Assembly: GCF_040750395.1 (NCBI RefSeq)
Contig: NZ_JBFLVD010000018.1
Location: 124,001 to 188,000 of the forward strand
Direction of reading: 5' to 3'
Length of the DNA: 64,000 nt
DNA from: Scandinavium sp002470465
GTDB taxonomy: Bacteria; Pseudomonadota; Gammaproteobacteria; Enterobacterales; Enterobacteriaceae
Position 1 is the first letter of the stretch. Each line of letters begins with the position of its first letter. Positions 53,027 through 62,591 of this stretch are shown here, piece after piece. Under the pieces are notes generated by a model that saw nothing but the letters and a program-made list of their open reading frames with translations, was not told the origin of the DNA and did no database searches. The position numbers and the translations under genes were made by a program.

Positions 53027-53684
53027 CGTAGCCTCCGTGCAAGTGACCGTCGCTCAGCGTCAGCATCCGGTAGGAACGGCTGGAGATGAGACCCAGGTCG
53101 TGGGTAGCCATCAGCACCGTAACGCCGACGCGGTTGAACTCTTCGAACAGGCGCAGAATACCTTCCGACAGCGCTTCGTCGAGGTTACCGGTCGGTTCAT
53201 CCGCCAGCAGCACCGCCGGTTTGTTCACCACCGCACGGGCAATGCCCACGCGCTGCTGTTCACCGCCGGAGAGCTGAATCGGGAAGTTTTTCGCTTTGTC
53301 GAGCAGCCCGACCTTATCCAGCGCCGCCGACACGCGACGGCGAATGTCATCGAAGCTGGCGCCTGCGATGATCAGCGGGATCGCCACGTTATCAAATACG
53401 GTTCTGTCCATCAGAAGATGGTGATCCTGGAAAATCATGCCGATCTGACGACGCAGGAACGGCACTTCGCGGTTCTTCAGGCGGCTAATTTCGTGCCCGC
53501 TGAACCAGATTTTCCCGGTACTCGGGCGTTCGATGCCGCAGATGAGCTTGAGCAGGGTACTTTTCCCCGCGCCGGAGTGGCCGGTCAGAAAGGCCATCTC
53601 GCCCGGCTGCAGCTGGAAGTTAATCCCCTGCAGCGCTTGTCTCCCACCGAGATAGGCTTTGCTGACTTGTTCAAAGCGAATCAT
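53019..53684 (-). CDS. ftsE: Cell-division ATP-binding protein FtsE
   Basis: ABC ATPase partner of FtsX at the division ring. 221 residues: Walker A GHSGAGKST, Q-loop, signature LSGGEQQRV, Walker B VLLADEPTGNLD, H-loop ATHD. Overlaps ftsX and starts 2 bp after the ftsY stop, conserving the ftsY-ftsE-ftsX operon. Confidence 0.98.
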   Translation of the reverse strand: MIRFEQVSKAYLGGRQALQGINFQLQPGEMAFLTGHSGAGKSTLLKLICGIERPSTGKIWFSGHEISRLKNREVPFLRRQIGMIFQDHHLLMDRTVFDNVAIPLIIAGASFDDIRRRVSAALDKVGLLDKAKNFPIQLSGGEQQRVGIARAVVNKPAVLLADEPTGNLDEALSEGILRLFEEFNRVGVTVLMATHDLGLISSRSYRMLTLSDGHLHGGYGG

Positions 53685-53686
53685 TG

Positions 53687-55222
53687 TTAATCCTCTCGGG
53701 CAAAAAGTGCCTCAATAAAATCGTCCGATTTAAACGGACGCAAATCTTCGATACGTTCGCCGACGCCAATGTAGCGGATCGGAATGCCGAACTGATCGGC
53801 CACCGAGAAGATCACGCCACCCTTGGCGGTCCCGTCCAGTTTAGTCAATGTAATGCCCGTCAGCCCAACGGCTTCGTGGAACAGTTTCGCCTGGCTGATG
53901 GCGTTCTGTCCGGTGCTGGCGTCAATCGTCAGCATAATTTCATGCGGGGCGTCTTCGTCGAGCTTTTTCATTACGCGGACAATTTTCTTCAGCTCTTCCA
54001 TCAGGTGCGATTTGTTCTGCAAGCGTCCTGCGGTGTCGGCAATCAACACGTCGACGTTACGCGCTTTCGCAGCCTGAATCGCATCGAAAATGACCGAGGC
54101 GGAATCCGCGCCCGTGTGCTGGGCAATCACCGGAATGTCGTTGCGCTGGCCCCACACCTGAAGCTGTTCAACCGCTGCGGCGCGGAAGGTATCACCTGCC
54201 GCCAGCATCACGGATTTGCCCTGCTGCTCAAACTGGCGCGCCAGCTTGCCGATGGTGGTGGTTTTGCCGACGCCATTGACGCCAACCATCAGGATAACGA
54301 ACGGGGTTTTGCCTTCAATATTAAGCGGTTCGTCGACTTTAGCGAGAATATCGCCCATTTCGTCCTTCAGCAGGCCGTACAGCGCTTCCGCATCGCGAAG
54401 CTGTTTGCGGCTCGCGCCTTCGGTCAGACTCGCGATAATTTTGCGGGTTGTATCCACACCGACGTCGGCAATCAGCAGCTGCTCTTCCAGCTCTTCAAAC
54501 AGATCATCGTCAATTTTTTTGCCACGGAACAGACTGATAAATCCGGAACCCAGATTCTCTTTAGTTTTCAGCAGGCTGCGTTTGAGGCGAGCGAAGAAAC
54601 CTTCTTTAGTTGGCTTTTCCTGCTCCTGAACGACGGCATCCTGCTCAGGCTCTTCAGCAATTTCTTCCGGCTCATCGACGGCGGCCAACGCTTGGGCTTC
54701 GAGCTCTTCGTCGGTCAGTTCGTCTTCAGCGATATCTTCAACAACGTCTTCCTGGGCGGCTTCGACGTGGACGACAGCCGCTTCTTCTTCGATGACTGCC
54801 GCAGGCTCTTCTTCTGCAATCTCTTCCGCCAGTGGCAGCGTTTCATGTTCGATTTCAGCAACCGGCTCAGCTTCGATGTGGATTTCTTCGACAACGTCTG
54901 GTTCAGGCGCAACGTCGGCGATGGCTTCAGAAACGGTCTCTGTTGCGGGTTCCGGTTCTACTGGCTGCGGTTTTTCGCTTTCCACCACCTCTTCGGTGAC
55001 CTCAACCACGTCATCGGCAAAGGCTTTCACCTCTTCGTGACTGTGTGCGGTGGCTTCCGCTTCCGGCTCAGCAATGTGCTCAACGGCCTCTTCAACAACC
55101 GGCGCTACGGCCGTTTGCTCCACGTCGGTTGACTGCTGTTCAACGTCCTGCTGCGGCTGTTCCTGCTCTTTCTGACCGAAGCCAAGCCAGGAAAAAAAGC
55201 CCTTCTTTTTGTTCTTTGCCAT
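53687..55222 (-). CDS. ftsY: Signal recognition particle receptor FtsY
   Basis: SRP receptor GTPase that docks ribosome-nascent chains at the inner membrane. 511 residues against 497 in E. coli. A membrane-targeting N-terminus (MAKNKKKGFFSWLGFG) is followed by a long Glu/Val/Ala-rich acidic A domain (about 20-205), the size of which explains the extra length, then the NG domain with GVNGVGKTTTIGKLA, DTAGRLQNKS and TKLDGTAKGG. Start at ATG 55222; four further upstream codons are open but unlikely. Confidence 0.98.
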   Translation of the reverse strand: MAKNKKKGFFSWLGFGQKEQEQPQQDVEQQSTDVEQTAVAPVVEEAVEHIAEPEAEATAHSHEEVKAFADDVVEVTEEVVESEKPQPVEPEPATETVSEAIADVAPEPDVVEEIHIEAEPVAEIEHETLPLAEEIAEEEPAAVIEEEAAVVHVEAAQEDVVEDIAEDELTDEELEAQALAAVDEPEEIAEEPEQDAVVQEQEKPTKEGFFARLKRSLLKTKENLGSGFISLFRGKKIDDDLFEELEEQLLIADVGVDTTRKIIASLTEGASRKQLRDAEALYGLLKDEMGDILAKVDEPLNIEGKTPFVILMVGVNGVGKTTTIGKLARQFEQQGKSVMLAAGDTFRAAAVEQLQVWGQRNDIPVIAQHTGADSASVIFDAIQAAKARNVDVLIADTAGRLQNKSHLMEELKKIVRVMKKLDEDAPHEIMLTIDASTGQNAISQAKLFHEAVGLTGITLTKLDGTAKGGVIFSVADQFGIPIRYIGVGERIEDLRPFKSDDFIEALFARED

Positions 55223-55368
55223 CTGCGACCACACTCTTCGCTGTTGATTCCCGGCACCGCGTCGCCGCTATGTACATGGAAGCTAAAAAAATGATGAAAT
55301 AGTCTATCACTTAACTTAACGCGCATCACCGCCTGGAAGCGTAATCCGGCATTGAGCAGAGCAAAGAA

Positions 55369-55965
55369 ATGAAAAAACCAAACCACGCCGGAAGCGGTCA
55401 AATTCGCATTATAGGCGGGCAGTGGCGGGGCCGTAAGCTCCCGGTGCCCGACAGCCCGGGCCTGCGGCCGACCACCGATCGGGTTCGCGAGACGTTGTTT
55501 AACTGGCTTGCGCCGCACATGGTGGATGCCAGATGCTTGGACTGTTTCGCCGGAAGCGGCGCGCTGGGGCTTGAGGCGCTGTCGCGCTATGCTGGCAGCG
55601 CGACCTTGCTGGAGATGGAGCGCCACGTCGCTCAACAGCTGCAAAAAAACCTCGCCACGCTCAACGCCCGTAACGCGCAGGTGGTGAACACCAATAGCCT
55701 GACGTTTCTCGCCCAGGCTGGCACACCGCACGATGTGGTCTTTATTGACCCGCCGTTTCGCAAAGGCCTGCTGGAAGAGACGCTCGCGCTGCTCGAAAAC
55801 AACGGTTGGCTGGCGGACGATGCGCTAATCTACGTCGAAAGCGAAGTGGAAAACGGCCTGCCGCCGGTGCCGGCGCACTGGGATTTACACCGCGAAAAGG
55901 TGGCCGGGCAGGTTGCTTATCGCCTCTATCACCGTGAAGCACAAGGAAATAACGATGCTGCTTAA
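55369..55965 (+). CDS. rsmD: 16S rRNA (guanine(966)-N2)-methyltransferase RsmD
   Basis: SAM-dependent methylation of G966 in 16S rRNA. 198 residues as in E. coli. RPTTDRVRETLFNWL, SAM motif CLDCFAGSGALGLEAL and catalytic FIDPPFRKG are present. Divergent from ftsY; the last 11 bp overlap yhhL. Confidence 0.97.
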   Translation: MKKPNHAGSGQIRIIGGQWRGRKLPVPDSPGLRPTTDRVRETLFNWLAPHMVDARCLDCFAGSGALGLEALSRYAGSATLLEMERHVAQQLQKNLATLNARNAQVVNTNSLTFLAQAGTPHDVVFIDPPFRKGLLEETLALLENNGWLADDALIYVESEVENGLPPVPAHWDLHREKVAGQVAYRLYHREAQGNNDAA

Positions 55966-56227
55966 TATTGGACGTCTGCTGATGCTCTGCGTCTGGGCCT
56001 TTCTGGTGCTGAACGTCATTCACCCGTTCCGCTACCCGGTGAATATCTTCGTTAACGTGGCGCTGATTTTCATGATCCTGATGCACGGTCTGCAAATGAC
56101 CCTGCTGAAGGCGACGCTGCCGAAAGATGGGCCACAGATGACGCGCAGCGAACAGATCCGCGTTTTCCTGTTCGGGGTGTTTGAGCTGATAGCCTGGCAG
56201 AAGAAGCTCACGCCGAAGAAGAAGTAA
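55955..56227 (+). CDS. yhhL: DUF1145 membrane protein YhhL
   Basis: 90-residue inner-membrane protein (E. coli 89) with two or three helices (LLMLCVWAFLVLNVI, NIFVNVALIFMILMHGL) and a basic C-terminus (LTPKKK). Function unknown. ATG 55955 overlaps the rsmD end by 11 bp and has AAGGA upstream, so it is translationally coupled to rsmD. Confidence 0.92.
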   Translation: MLLNIGRLLMLCVWAFLVLNVIHPFRYPVNIFVNVALIFMILMHGLQMTLLKATLPKDGPQMTRSEQIRVFLFGVFELIAWQKKLTPKKK

Positions 56228-56249
56228 ATTGTGGTATCGGAGTGCTGAT

Positions 56250-56332
56250 TGTCGGGTGGCGCTGATGCTTACCCGACCTACAAATTCGGGTCACGCAGCT
56301 GTAGGCCGGGCAAACGAACGCGCCGCCCGGCA
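56250..56332. repeat. REP/BIME-type palindromes
   Basis: Opposed units TGTCGGGTGGCGCTGATGCTT/ACCCGACCTAC and GTAGGCCGGGCAAACG...GCCCGGCA lie between convergent yhhL and yhhM. Confidence 0.7.
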
Positions 56333-56335
56333 ATC

Positions 56336-56692
56336 TTATTCGGCACGAAACTCGACGAACCGCGATCCCTTGTAGCTCAGCGTGCCTTTATCGCCCACGC
56401 TCAACTGATGATACTGTTTTTCATCCACGCGATAAGTCACCTCCATGCCGCCATTCTGCGGCTTAACGCTCACTTCGAAGCGTACGTCGCTGCCCGCTGG
56501 TGCCGTCTGGCGCTGAGGGGAAGGGCGGAAACCGGGCACGTATTCACGTTTATTGCTCACCACCATCTGTTTTTGCTGTAACGGCGCGGCGTCATTATCC
56601 ATCCTTTCGCGGCGCTGCTGGACGAAGCGAAACGAGGCGGCAATGATGATGATCGCCACCACCACCACGAAGAAAAGCGGCATTTTACTCAC
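56336..56692 (-). CDS. yhhM: DUF2500 membrane-anchored protein YhhM
   Basis: 118 residues (E. coli 119). One N-terminal transmembrane helix (PLFFVVVVAIIIIAASFRF) followed by a basic linker and a beta-rich domain of the DUF2500 type, probably periplasmic. Function unknown. Convergent with yhhL, divergent from yhhN. Confidence 0.92.
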   Translation of the reverse strand: MSKMPLFFVVVVAIIIIAASFRFVQQRRERMDNDAAPLQQKQMVVSNKREYVPGFRPSPQRQTAPAGSDVRFEVSVKPQNGGMEVTYRVDEKQYHQLSVGDKGTLSYKGSRFVEFRAE

Positions 56693-56814
56693 TGGACTGT
56701 CCCCTCAGAATTGGCGCAAAACAGGATACCCTGCCCGCCGTGGCATTGCCATCTGCCCACCTGCGCCACTACACTGAAGCAAAGAGTGCTTATCAGACAA
56801 TACAAGGATTTACT

Positions 56815-57441
56815 ATGCTTTGGTCGTTCATTGCAGTCTGTCTGTCCGGTTGGTTGTACGTCGATGCGTCCTACCGCGGCCCGGCATGGCAACGCTGGGT
56901 TTTCAAGCCCGTCACGCTGATCCTGCTGCTGCTGCTTGCCTGGCAGGCACCGATGTTCAACGCCATCAGCTATCTGGTGCTGGCAGGGCTGTGCGCCTCC
57001 CTGATTGGCGATGCGCTGACGCTGCTGTCGCGTGAACGCCTGCTCTACGCGATTGGCGCCTTTTTCCTGTCTCACCTGCTGTATACGATTTGGTTCGCCA
57101 GCCAGATGACGCTGTCTTTCTTCTGGCCGCTGCCGCTGGTGCTGCTGGTGATTGGCGCGCTGCTGATTGCCGTCATCTGGTCCCGCCTCGAAGAGTTACG
57201 CCTGCCGGTGTGCACGTTTATTGCGATGACGCTGGTCATGGTCTGGCTCGCCGGTGAGCTGTGGTTCTTCCGCCCGGTGAGTACCGCGCTGTCCGGCTTC
57301 CTCGGTGCCGCGCTGCTGCTGCTTGGCAATATCGTCTGGCTGGTCAGCCACTATCGCCGCCGCTTCCGTGCCGATAACGCCATCTCGTCGGCCTGCTACT
57401 TCGCCGGGCATTTTTTAATCGTGCGCGCGCTGTATCTTTAG
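56815..57441 (+). CDS. yhhN: YhhN/TMEM86-family membrane protein
   Basis: 208 residues as in E. coli, about eight helices. Family includes the lysoplasmalogenase TMEM86B; bacterial activity is not established. Start at ATG 56815 (MLWSFIAVCLSGWL), which matches E. coli; the longer frame from 56740 has no similarity. Immediately upstream of zntA. Confidence 0.92.
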   Translation: MLWSFIAVCLSGWLYVDASYRGPAWQRWVFKPVTLILLLLLAWQAPMFNAISYLVLAGLCASLIGDALTLLSRERLLYAIGAFFLSHLLYTIWFASQMTLSFFWPLPLVLLVIGALLIAVIWSRLEELRLPVCTFIAMTLVMVWLAGELWFFRPVSTALSGFLGAALLLLGNIVWLVSHYRRRFRADNAISSACYFAGHFLIVRALYL

Positions 57442-57450
57442 AAAAGAGTC

Positions 57451-57482
57451 TTGACTCTGGAGTCGACTCCAAAGTGTATGCT
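57451..57482 (+). promoter_or_regulatory. ZntR-type promoter/operator of zntA
   Basis: TTGACT (57451-57456) and TATGCT (57477-57482) are separated by 20 bp, the overlong spacer of MerR-family promoters. The spacer holds the dyad ACTCTGGAGTCGACTCCAAAG (one base short of the full element), essentially the E. coli ZntR site. Zn2+/Cd2+/Pb2+-bound ZntR would untwist it to activate zntA. Confidence 0.93.
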
Positions 57483-57521
57483 CTGCGTTAGTGAGAAAAT
57501 TATCATTAACAGGAGAGTGCC

Positions 57522-59720
57522 ATGTCGACTCCAGACGCCGGCAGCAAAAAAGCCCCACGCTTCACCTCGTTCCAGCTGACGTCCGCCAACGACGAGGCGA
57601 CACCCTGCGGCTGCGATGACGCATGCGCATCCTCTGAACAGCCTGCCGAATCACTGAGCGCCAGCCGCTTTAGCTGGAAAGTCAGCGGAATGGACTGCGC
57701 CGCCTGCGCGCGAAAAGTTGAAAACGCCGTGCGTCAGATTGCCGGCGTCCAACAGGTGCAGGTGCTGTTCACAACCGAAAAACTGCTGGTGGATGCAGAC
57801 AGCGACATCTCTGCACAAGTGGAAGCGGCGGTGACTAAAGCGGGCTATGCGCTTCGCAGCGAAGAGGCCCCGGAACCCGAAGAGCCGTCCCGCCTGCGTG
57901 AAAACCTGCCGTTGATCCTGCTGATTGTCCTGATGGCCGCAAGCTGGGGGCTGGAGCACGTGAATCACCCGCTTGGCAATTTCGCGTTTATCGCCACGAC
58001 GCTGGTCGGTCTCTTCCCGATTGCCCGCCAGGCGCTCAGACTCATCAAAAGCGGCAGCTGGTTTGCCATTGAAACGCTAATGAGCGTGGCGGCCATCGGT
58101 GCGCTCATTATCGGCGCGACGGCGGAAGCGGCGATGGTGCTGCTGCTGTTTATCATCGGCGAACGCCTTGAAGGCTGGGCTGCGAGCCGCGCGCGCCAGG
58201 GCGTGAGTGCGCTGATGGCGTTAAAACCTGATACCGCCATTCGCCTGCGCGATGGCCAGCGTGAAACCGTTGCTCAGCGCGATTTGCGTCCCGGCGACGT
58301 GATTGAAGTTGCCGCCGGAGGCCGCCTGCCCGCTGACTGTCAGCTGATTTCAGCTTTCGCGAGCTTTGATGAAAGCGCGCTTACCGGGGAATCCGTGCCC
58401 GTTGAAAGGGCCGAAGGTGAAGCGGTGCCAGCAGGCGCAACCAGCGTTGACCGTCTGGTGCAGCTTCGGGTGGTCTCCGAACCGGGCGACAGCGCCATCG
58501 ACCGTATTCTGCGCCTGATTGAAGATGCCGAAGAGCGCCGCGCGCCGATTGAACGCTTTATCGACCGCTTTAGCCGGATTTACACGCCCGCCATTATGCT
58601 GGTGGCGCTGCTGATTGCCGTTGTGCCGCCGCTGCTGATGGGCGCGGAATGGCAGCCCTGGATCTACAAAGGCCTGACGCTGCTGCTGATTGGCTGCCCG
58701 TGTGCGCTGGTGATTTCCACTCCGGCGGCTATTACGTCGGGACTGGCTGCAGCGGCCCGTCGCGGTGCGCTGATCAAAGGGGGCGCGGCGCTTGAGCAGC
58801 TCGGCAGCATTGAACATGTTGCGTTCGATAAAACCGGCACGCTGACCGTCGGTAAACCGCGGGTCACCGCTATCCAGCCTCTGAATGGTGAAACGAAAAA
58901 CGCTTTGCTCGCGCTCGCCGCGGCGGTGGAGCAGGGCTCAAGCCACCCGCTGGCGACGGCGATCGTGAAGGAGGCGCAAAACCGTAACCTTCTCCTGCCG
59001 CAGGCGACCTCGCAGCGCGCACTGGCTGGTTCAGGCATTGAAGCGCTGGTGGACGGGCAGCGTGTGCTGATTTGCGCCGCCGGGAAGTTTGAGGCGGCAG
59101 GGTTTGCTGAACACATTGAGCAACTTGAAAGCGCCGGACAAACCGTCGTGTTAGTCGTTCGCAACGATGAGCTGCTGGGCATTCTCGCCCTGCGAGACAC
59201 GCTGCGGGAAGACGCCCGCGAAGCCGTCGATGCCCTGCATCAGCTGGGCGTACAGGGCGTGATCCTGACGGGTGATAACCCACGAGCCGCCGCCGCTATC
59301 GCGAGTGAATTAGGGCTGGACTACCGCGCCGGTTTGCTGCCTGAAGACAAAGTTACCGCAGTCACCGCGCTAAATGCTAAAGCGCCGCTGGCAATGGTGG
59401 GCGATGGCATTAACGATGCACCTGCGATGAAAGCTTCGACCATTGGCATCGCGATGGGCAGCGGCACCGACGTAGCGCTGGAAACTGCTGATGCGGCGCT
59501 GACGGGCAACCGCCTGACCGGGCTGGCGCAAATGATTAGCCTGGCCCGCGCCACGCGTGCCAATATTCGCCAGAATATTACGATGGCGCTGGGCCTGAAG
59601 GGGATTTTCCTTATCACCACGCTGCTTGGCATTACCGGCCTGTGGCTGGCGGTGCTGGCAGATACGGGTGCGACGGTGCTGGTGACGGCGAATGCTTTGC
59701 GGCTGTTGAATAAGAAATAA
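57522..59720 (+). CDS. zntA: Zn2+/Cd2+/Pb2+-exporting P1B-type ATPase ZntA
   Basis: Inner-membrane efflux ATPase, 732 residues as in E. coli. The N-terminal metal domain has the CGCDDAC cluster and GMDCAAC (Cys59, Cys62). Transmembrane CPC motif Cys392-Pro-Cys394, phosphatase loop TGES, phosphorylated Asp436 in DKTGTLT, and GDGINDAPAM are all intact. The upstream ZntR-type promoter predicts induction by zinc, cadmium and lead. Confidence 0.98.
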   Translation: MSTPDAGSKKAPRFTSFQLTSANDEATPCGCDDACASSEQPAESLSASRFSWKVSGMDCAACARKVENAVRQIAGVQQVQVLFTTEKLLVDADSDISAQVEAAVTKAGYALRSEEAPEPEEPSRLRENLPLILLIVLMAASWGLEHVNHPLGNFAFIATTLVGLFPIARQALRLIKSGSWFAIETLMSVAAIGALIIGATAEAAMVLLLFIIGERLEGWAASRARQGVSALMALKPDTAIRLRDGQRETVAQRDLRPGDVIEVAAGGRLPADCQLISAFASFDESALTGESVPVERAEGEAVPAGATSVDRLVQLRVVSEPGDSAIDRILRLIEDAEERRAPIERFIDRFSRIYTPAIMLVALLIAVVPPLLMGAEWQPWIYKGLTLLLIGCPCALVISTPAAITSGLAAAARRGALIKGGAALEQLGSIEHVAFDKTGTLTVGKPRVTAIQPLNGETKNALLALAAAVEQGSSHPLATAIVKEAQNRNLLLPQATSQRALAGSGIEALVDGQRVLICAAGKFEAAGFAEHIEQLESAGQTVVLVVRNDELLGILALRDTLREDAREAVDALHQLGVQGVILTGDNPRAAAAIASELGLDYRAGLLPEDKVTAVTALNAKAPLAMVGDGINDAPAMKASTIGIAMGSGTDVALETADAALTGNRLTGLAQMISLARATRANIRQNITMALGLKGIFLITTLLGITGLWLAVLADTGATVLVTANALRLLNKK

Positions 59721-59726
59721 TGCTAA

Positions 59727-59753
59727 TGCCCGGTAGCGCTGCGCTACCGGGCA
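59727..59753. repeat. Near-perfect 27-bp palindrome (REP-like, possible terminator)
   Basis: TGCCCGGTAGCGC and GCGCTACCGGGCA flank a single T, giving a very stable hairpin 6 bp after the zntA stop and before the convergent TRAP operon. No T-run follows. Confidence 0.75.
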
Positions 59754-59761
59754 ATTAACGG

Positions 59762-61045
59762 CTACATACCTAACGCATGCGGTAGCCAGAGAGAAATGGC
59801 CGGAATGTAGGTCACCATCGCCAGTACAATCAACAATATTCCGTAGAACGGCAGCATGGCTTTCACCACCGTTTCTATCTTCTGCTTGCTCACCGCGCTG
59901 GCAACGAACAGTACCGAACCCACCGGCGGGGTAATCAGGCCGATCCCCAGGTTGACCATCATGATCATCCCGAAATGGACCGGATCGATCCCCAGTGCGT
60001 TGGTTACCGGCAGCAGCACCGGCGTCAGGATCAGGATGATTGGCGCCATATCCATCAGCGTGCCAATCAGCAGTAGCATGATATTCAGGTACATCAGAAT
60101 GACGTATTTGTTGCTGGACAGCGAGGTGAAAAATTCCGTGATGCGCATAGGCAGCTGCATGTAGGTCATCACCGCGCCAAACGCCGCTGCAAAACCAATC
60201 AGGATCATTACGATGCTAACCGTTTTCACCGTGCGGTACATTAGCTTTGGCAGCTCGCTCCACTGGTAGTCACGATAGATGAACATGGTGACGAAGAAGG
60301 CCCAAAGGCAGGCTACTGCCGCTGATTCTGTTGCGGTAAAAATGCCTGAGAGAATGCCTCCCAGGATGATCACCACCGTCATCAACCCCCACAGCGCATC
60401 GACAAAAATCTTCACTGCCTGTTTAAACGGGATCGCTTCGCCTTTAGGGTAGCCACGCTTACGGGCAAAGCCGAGACACATCACCATCAGGCTCAGACCC
60501 AGCAGCAGCCCTGGCAGCACCCCCGCAATAAACAGTGTGGCGATAGATACCGTGCCGCCCGCCGCCAGGGAGTATATGACCGAGTTATGGCTCGGCGGGA
60601 TCAGTATCGCCTGCACCGAACCGCTGGCGGTCACCGCCGCCGCGTATTCACGTGGATAACCCTTTTTTTCCATCTCCGGGATCATTACGCTGCCGATCGA
60701 CGCCGTGTCCGCCACGGAAGAGCCGGAAATTGCGCCGAAAAACGTAGAGGCCACGATGTTCACCAGCGATAGCCCACCGCGAATAAAGCCGACGAACAGA
60801 TAGGCAAAATTGACCAGACGACGGGCAATGCCGCCTTCCGCCATAATTGCTCCGGCGAGAATAAAGAACGGGATCGCCAGCAGGGTAAATTTATTCACCC
60901 CGCTGGTTATCTGGATCATTAGCGCTTCCAGCGGCAAATCTATCCACAGTGCGCCTGCTACGGCGCTCAACCCCACGGCAAAAGCTACCGGCATGCCAAT
61001 TGCCAGCAGGATGGCGAGGGTAAAAAGCAGAATAAATGCATCCAT
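59762..61045 (-). CDS. TRAP transporter large permease (DctM family)
   Basis: 427 residues, about 12 helices, the ion-coupled transport subunit of a tripartite ATP-independent periplasmic system. Typical blocks: GMPVAFAVGLSAVAG, FILAGAIMAEGGIARRL, GAISGSSVADTASIGSVMIPEM, and the C-terminal TPPVGSVLFVASAVS. Last gene of a three-gene operon, 10 bp after DctQ. Absent from E. coli K-12 at the zntA-tusA junction. Confidence 0.92.
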   Translation of the reverse strand: MDAFILLFTLAILLAIGMPVAFAVGLSAVAGALWIDLPLEALMIQITSGVNKFTLLAIPFFILAGAIMAEGGIARRLVNFAYLFVGFIRGGLSLVNIVASTFFGAISGSSVADTASIGSVMIPEMEKKGYPREYAAAVTASGSVQAILIPPSHNSVIYSLAAGGTVSIATLFIAGVLPGLLLGLSLMVMCLGFARKRGYPKGEAIPFKQAVKIFVDALWGLMTVVIILGGILSGIFTATESAAVACLWAFFVTMFIYRDYQWSELPKLMYRTVKTVSIVMILIGFAAAFGAVMTYMQLPMRITEFFTSLSSNKYVILMYLNIMLLLIGTLMDMAPIILILTPVLLPVTNALGIDPVHFGMIMMVNLGIGLITPPVGSVLFVASAVSKQKIETVVKAMLPFYGILLIVLAMVTYIPAISLWLPHALGM

Positions 61046-61055
61046 TGAACAACCC

Positions 61056-61565
61056 TTAACCGTGGTTACCGATTAGCACCACCGGACGATTCTCCTGAGA
61101 GCCGAACAGCAGACGTTCGATGACGAATAAAATCAGCACCGTCGAGCCGATTGGCAACGGCAGATACGTCTCCCCGGAGGTCATCAGCGGAAACTCGGCC
61201 ACCGGCTGCTCCCAAAGATCGAGGCACAGTCCGTAGCTGTACCAGAGCATCAGCCCGGTAATCAGGAGCATCATCAAATCGACCAGCCGGGCAGCAGTAC
61301 GTTGCAGCCCTGTGGGAAGACGGTCCGTCAGCATGTTGACCGCAATGTGCGACCCCGCGCGGTATCCCACCGCAGCGCCGATAAAGGTGAAGGTCACCAT
61401 ACACAGAATGGCCACCGGCTCGGGCCAGGACTCGCCCCGGTTGAGCACGTAGCGGGAAAAAATCCCAATCGGGATAACGATGGTCATCAGCAGCAGCGAC
61501 AGACCAGCTACCCACATCGCCAGCATATACAGCTTGTCCATCAATTTTGGAAAGGACTCAGACAT
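61056..61565 (-). CDS. TRAP transporter small permease (DctQ family)
   Basis: 169 residues with four helices; the small membrane subunit that supports DctM. Start chosen at ATG 61565 (MSESFPKLMDKLYML) with AGGAGG 6 nt upstream; the frame is open for 13 further codons without a better site. Located between the binding protein and DctM genes. Confidence 0.9.
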   Translation of the reverse strand: MSESFPKLMDKLYMLAMWVAGLSLLLMTIVIPIGIFSRYVLNRGESWPEPVAILCMVTFTFIGAAVGYRAGSHIAVNMLTDRLPTGLQRTAARLVDLMMLLITGLMLWYSYGLCLDLWEQPVAEFPLMTSGETYLPLPIGSTVLILFVIERLLFGSQENRPVVLIGNHG

Positions 61566-61587
61566 AGCGCCTCCTGCTCCGGAACGG

Positions 61588-62571
61588 TTACTGCACGTCG
61601 GCAATGGCTTTCATCAGAGCCTGATGTTTTTCGCCATAGGCTTTACGTACCGGCTCCGTCGCCTGGACGAAGTATGCTTTGTCAATTTCGTTGAACTGCA
61701 CGCCTCCGGCCTTCATTTTCTCCAGCGCCTGCTGGTTGTAGGCATTCCACAGCTGACGCTGCTCCATCTGTGCCTCACGGGCCAGGGTAAGGATTTTTTG
61801 CTGCTGGTCGGCGCTGAGCTTGTCCCACTTCACTTTTGAATAGAGCAACATTTCCGGGGTGATGAAGTGGCCGCTGAGAGTGTAGTTTTTAGCAACCGGC
61901 ATGTAGTTGTGTGCGATGAAGGTCGGCGGATTGTTCTCTGCGCCGTCAATCACCCCGGTCTGCATCCCGCTGTATACTTCGCTCACGCCCATCGCCACGG
62001 CGTTTGCGCCCATGTCTTTAAGGGTATCAATGGCGACCGGACTCCCCTGCACGCGAATTTTCATCCCTTTCAGATCTTCAGGTTTCGCCACCGGCTGTTT
62101 GGTAATGAGGTTACGTGTGCCGGAGTCCATCCAGCCAAGGAACACCAGCTTCGATTTCGGGTTGCTGGTCAGCTTGTCGCCAATCTGTTTGCCGATATCT
62201 CCGTCAATAACCTTGTGCATATGATCTTCATCGCGAAAAACGTAGGGCAGAGTAAAGGCTTCAACGTCCGGCAGGATCGCCGCCACGGGAGCCATCGACA
62301 CGCGGATCATATCAATTGCCCCCATCTGCGCCTGCTCGATCATTTGCTTTTCATCGCCCAGCACACCGCCCGGGAAGACTTTAATGTCCAGTTCGCCGTT
62401 GGTCTGCTGTTTGAGCTTTTCCCCCATGTGCTGCACCGCGACAACGTTCGGATAACCTTCCGGGTGAACGTCGGCGGCACGGATGGTTTGTGCGAGAAGA
62501 AAAGGGGAAAAAATGAGGGTGGCGGTGGACAGGCAAAGGGCGGCCACAAATGGCCTTACAGTCATTTTCAT
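61588..62571 (-). CDS. TRAP transporter periplasmic solute-binding protein (DctP family)
   Basis: 327 residues with a signal peptide (AALCLSTATLIFSPFLLAQ, cleavage near 27). DctP features: GGVLGDEKQMIEQAQMGAIDM, the carboxylate-anchoring Arg in GMKIRVQGSPVAIDTLKDMGA, and VYSGMQTGVIDGAENNPPTF. Substrate is an organic acid. KdgR-like boxes upstream and the kdgK parallel suggest a uronate or related pectin breakdown product; this is inference. First gene of the operon. Confidence 0.9.
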   Translation of the reverse strand: MKMTVRPFVAALCLSTATLIFSPFLLAQTIRAADVHPEGYPNVVAVQHMGEKLKQQTNGELDIKVFPGGVLGDEKQMIEQAQMGAIDMIRVSMAPVAAILPDVEAFTLPYVFRDEDHMHKVIDGDIGKQIGDKLTSNPKSKLVFLGWMDSGTRNLITKQPVAKPEDLKGMKIRVQGSPVAIDTLKDMGANAVAMGVSEVYSGMQTGVIDGAENNPPTFIAHNYMPVAKNYTLSGHFITPEMLLYSKVKWDKLSADQQQKILTLAREAQMEQRQLWNAYNQQALEKMKAGGVQFNEIDKAYFVQATEPVRKAYGEKHQALMKAIADVQ

Positions 62572-62591
62572 CGGTCGTCTCCAGGGTATTT

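Noticed and set aside
54610..55040. Ser/Val-rich and Gln/Arg-rich frames opposite the FtsY acidic domain
   Set aside because: Low-complexity mirrors of the Glu/Ala/Val-rich repeat region of FtsY.
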